NCBI RefSeq assembly: GCF_900168295.1
Contig: NZ_FVZL01000001.1
Location: 62,001 to 126,000 of the forward strand
DNA from: Arthrobacter sp. P2b
GTDB lineage: Bacteria; Actinomycetota; Actinomycetes; Actinomycetales; Micrococcaceae
Length of the DNA stretch: 64,000 nucleotides
Reading direction: 5' to 3'
Shown here: piece by piece, positions 61,811 through 64,000 of the stretch
Numbering within the stretch: the first letter of the stretch is position 1
Layout: each line of letters begins with the position of its first letter
Position numbers and translations under genes: made by a program
Notes under the pieces: generated by a model
Seen by the model: only the letters and a program-made list of their open reading frames with translations
Told to the model about the DNA's origin: nothing
The model's database searches: none

Positions 61811-63387
61811 CCGAAGTCCACAACAGCAACCAAAGCACCCACCAGATCTCTGCCACACGCCTGCGGCTCCTCATGGCAGCGCTCCTGGCGGTGTCATTCC
61901 TTGGGGCCCTGGATCACACCATCGTTTCAACGTCATTGGCCACAGTGGCCGGCGAGCTTGGCGGCCTCCAGCACATGAGCTGGGTGGTGGTCGGCTACAC
62001 GCTGGCCAGTACCGTCCTGCTCCCGGTCCTCGGTGGGCTGGGTGACCGGGTCGGCCCACGGATGGTCTTCCTGGTTGCGCTGGCTGGCTTTGTTGTGGCG
62101 TCGTTCGCTTGTGGCTTCGCGCACGACATGACGCAGCTGGTCGTCGCCCGGGTCTTCCAGGGCATGAGCGCCGCCGGACTCCAGCTGATGTCGCAGACAA
62201 TCGTCGCCGAGGTGGCAACACCAAGGCAACGCCCGCAATACCTGTCACTGATCGGGGCCGCCTTTCCGGTGGCGATCCTGATCGGGCCGCTCCTCGGAGG
62301 CCTGATCACAGACTACTGGGGGTGGCCCTGGGTCTTTTGGATCAACGTCCCGGTGGGGCTGGCCGCGCTTCTCCTGGCAGTCATTGCCGTTCCGCACATC
62401 GAACCGGCGGGCAAGAAACGGTTCGACGGCGTTGGTGCACTTTTGCTCACAGCTGTCCTTGTGGCGGTGGTACTGGCAGTTGCGTGGTTCAGTTCAGCGA
62501 ACTCCTCGGCGTGGATCGCCGTCGGTGCCGGCGCAGCGGCGCTGGCGGGCCTGATCGCCGTCGAGCGTGGCCAGTGCAACCCCATCATTCCGGTTGGCTT
62601 GTTCCGCAACCGCACCTTCAGTGCAGGCGTGGGACTCTCAGCAGTCATGGGTGCCGGACTCATCTCAGCTACGGCGTACCTCCCAACGTATTTCCAGATG
62701 GCATATGGCGTGAGTGCCACCATCTCAGGGCTGGTCCCCATCGCAACCGTGCTTGGAATGTTGGTGGGCAACCTGGTGACGGGTTGGCTCGCTTCAAGGA
62801 CAGGCCGCTACCGTGGCTTTCCGATCGTCGGAACGGTGATGGGAGCGCTCGGACTCGGAGCCATGTCCGTGCTCCCGCAAGGTGCGCCGCTGTGGGTCCC
62901 GGCGTTGATCATGGCGTTCGTCGGCCTCGGCACGGGAGCGTTCATGAGCCTGGCCATTGCAATCGTTCAAAGTGCTGCACCACGCAGTGAACTCGGCACC
63001 GCAACAGCAACCGCCGGGCTGAGCGGCCAGATTGGATCCACCATCGGCTCGGCCGTAGTGGGCGGAGTAGTGGGGTTCGGCGTCGCGTCGCTCCTGCCGA
63101 CCGGGCTCGATTCCCACACCCTCACCCCGGCCCTGGTCCACGCCGCAGATCCCGCATTGCAGGCAGAAATCGCCTCCATTTACCACGACGTGTTCTCTCC
63201 TGTTTTCCTTTCCCTGGCGGGCGTCTACATCCTGGGCTTCATTGCCGCGCTGCTGCTGCCCGATGGACGCCTTTCCGATGAACCCGCCCCGGCAGGGGAA
63301 CCTGCCGACCTGGACGACTCAGCCGATCTGGACGACCCTGCCGACCTGGACGACCCTGCCGATCTGGCACTGGAAGCAAAGGAATGA
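61807..63387 (+). CDS. MFS drug:H+ antiporter (DHA2/EmrB-QacA type)
   Basis: 526 residues with 14 predicted transmembrane segments, motif C-like GPLLGGLITDYWGWPWVFWIN and antiporter motif LDHTIVSTSLATV. DHA2 transporters export hydrophobic drugs and aromatics. GTG 61807 overlaps the preceding stop. Its place in the operon suggests efflux of the released aglycone (inference). The C-terminal tail has three-and-a-third copies of an 18-bp repeat (ADLDDP-type), a disordered acidic extension. Confidence 0.9.
   Translation: MTEVHNSNQSTHQISATRLRLLMAALLAVSFLGALDHTIVSTSLATVAGELGGLQHMSWVVVGYTLASTVLLPVLGGLGDRVGPRMVFLVALAGFVVASFACGFAHDMTQLVVARVFQGMSAAGLQLMSQTIVAEVATPRQRPQYLSLIGAAFPVAILIGPLLGGLITDYWGWPWVFWINVPVGLAALLLAVIAVPHIEPAGKKRFDGVGALLLTAVLVAVVLAVAWFSSANSSAWIAVGAGAAALAGLIAVERGQCNPIIPVGLFRNRTFSAGVGLSAVMGAGLISATAYLPTYFQMAYGVSATISGLVPIATVLGMLVGNLVTGWLASRTGRYRGFPIVGTVMGALGLGAMSVLPQGAPLWVPALIMAFVGLGTGAFMSLAIAIVQSAAPRSELGTATATAGLSGQIGSTIGSAVVGGVVGFGVASLLPTGLDSHTLTPALVHAADPALQAEIASIYHDVFSPVFLSLAGVYILGFIAALLLPDGRLSDEPAPAGEPADLDDSADLDDPADLDDPADLALEAKE
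63304..63368 (+). repeat. 18-bp tandem repeat in the MFS C-terminus
   Basis: Units GCC GAY CTG GAC GAC YCW are repeated about 3.3 times, encoding Ala-Asp-Leu-Asp-Asp-(Ser/Pro). It lengthens the cytoplasmic tail without shifting the frame, and could vary in copy number between strains. Confidence 0.8.
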
Positions 63388-63388
63388 C

Positions 63389-64000
63389 GTGCCCCACAAC
63401 AACACCGTGAGATGGGGGCTCGCCGGCACGGGAACCATTGCCCGCGAATTCGCGCAGGCCCTTGCTGAAGTCCCCTCTGCCTTCCTCGCTGCTGCAGCCT
63501 CCCGGACCGCCGCGGCCTCGGGGAAGTTCTGTTCCGAGTTCGGCATCCCCAAACAGCACCTGTCGTTCCAGGACCTTGCCCATGACCCCACCATCGACGC
63601 GGTGTACGTTTCAACCCCGGCAGGATTGCATCACGAGCATGCCAGGCTGTTCCTGGAGGCGGGCAAACACGTCCTGGTGGAAAAACCCTTTACGTCCAGC
63701 CACGCCGAAGCCCTCGATCTGTCCCTGGCTGCCAAGCGATCCGGGACGGTGCTGATGGAGGCCATGTGGTCCCGGTTCCTGCCTGCCTTCGTTGAGCTGA
63801 AGCGGCTGGTGGACGACGGTGCAATCGGAGTGGTCCGGAAGGTTGAAGCGTCCTTCGGTTTTCCGATTCCGGAGGCGGGGCCGCGGGCGCGGCCACAGTT
63901 GTACGATCCCGCACTGGGCGGGGGAAGCCTGCTGGAGATGGGTGTTTACCCTGTTCAGCTCTCGCACTGGCTCCTGGGTGATGAACCGGCCGTCGCCGCT
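63389..64000 (+). CDS. Gfo/Idh/MocA family oxidoreductase, 3' end missing
   Basis: The frame from GTG 63389 runs off the window end after 204 codons. It shows the Rossmann fingerprint LAGTGTIAREF, AVYVSTPAGLHHEHA, and the family EKP motif (VLVEKPFTSSHAE) with the dimer/substrate strand EASFGFPIPEAGPRARPQLYDPALGGGSLLEMGVYP. It uses NAD(P)H on sugars or inositols; in this operon it may reduce or oxidise the 3-keto sugar left after deglycosylation (inference). It begins 1 nt after the MFS stop. Confidence 0.88.
   Translation, partial: MPHNNTVRWGLAGTGTIAREFAQALAEVPSAFLAAAASRTAAASGKFCSEFGIPKQHLSFQDLAHDPTIDAVYVSTPAGLHHEHARLFLEAGKHVLVEKPFTSSHAEALDLSLAAKRSGTVLMEAMWSRFLPAFVELKRLVDDGAIGVVRKVEASFGFPIPEAGPRARPQLYDPALGGGSLLEMGVYPVQLSHWLLGDEPAVAA

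Overview
The window is high-GC DNA with dense, short-spaced gene runs, many GTG/TTG starts and purine-rich Shine-Dalgarno sites. Gene content points to a soil actinobacterium of the Micrococcaceae (Arthrobacter / Pseudarthrobacter / Paenarthrobacter type): creatinase, NCS1 and MHS transporters, GPP34-family proteins, pectinolysis, and an ABC/GMC-oxidase/C-deglycosidase operon. The genus is inferred from content; no rRNA or tRNA gene was seen.

Layout. 1-1.3 kb: a partial HTH protein, a VOC protein and a universal stress protein. 1.4-2.1 kb: a GPP34 protein with a close paralogue at 20.2-20.9 kb. 2.2-8.3 kb: an RpiR regulator heading a dehydrogenase, aldehyde dehydrogenase, M20 amidohydrolase and DUF3100 membrane-protein operon. 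8.3-9.4 kb: a nested inverted repeat, an Hpt-like protein lacking its histidine, and a small acidic protein. 9.45-17.3 kb: nitrogen-compound catabolism, namely a deacetylase-fold hydrolase with an NCS1 permease and divergent PucR regulator, then an IclR regulator, creatinase and MHS transporter with two matching operator-like sites. 17.6-20.1 kb: membrane proteins and DUF427. 21.1-24.4 kb: pectate lyase overlapping a two-domain rhamnogalacturonan acetylesterase/pectin methylesterase fusion. 24.4-29.2 kb: a serine hydrolase, a zinc-ribbon protein and a TIM-barrel glycosidase, bracketed by two copies of a composite hairpin repeat. 29.2-34.6 kb: an HTH/SDR pair, two secreted phosphoesterases and a receiver-kinase hybrid. 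34.8-37.4 kb: accessory genes (small membrane protein, orphan HsdR N-terminal nuclease, matrixin protease). 37.5-43.2 kb: aldo/keto reductase, SRPBCC, GNAT, and a DUF4430 lipoprotein coupled to a single-chain ECF transporter.

43.8-64.0 kb is the most notable part: a glycoside-catabolism locus. On the minus strand lie GH3, GH106 and GH43 enzymes and a ROK regulator. Divergently come a second ROK regulator, an oligopeptide-type ABC importer (with a fused permease-ATPase), a GMC oxidoreductase resembling glycoside 3-oxidases, a DUF6379 protein and a TIM-barrel protein resembling the two C-glycoside deglycosidase subunits, an MFS exporter and a Gfo/Idh/MocA oxidoreductase cut by the window end. 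The likely flow is: trimming of O-linked sugars, import, oxidation of the glucosyl C3, cleavage of the C-C (or C-O) bond, efflux of the aglycone and reduction of the keto sugar. A perfect 13-bp palindrome sits in the spacer of a strong promoter before the importer and recurs as an 11/13 match between the divergent GH3 and ROK genes, suggesting one ROK regulator controls both arms.

A recurring intrinsic-terminator core (ACGACGGCGGGA and its complement) ends many unrelated genes in the window.
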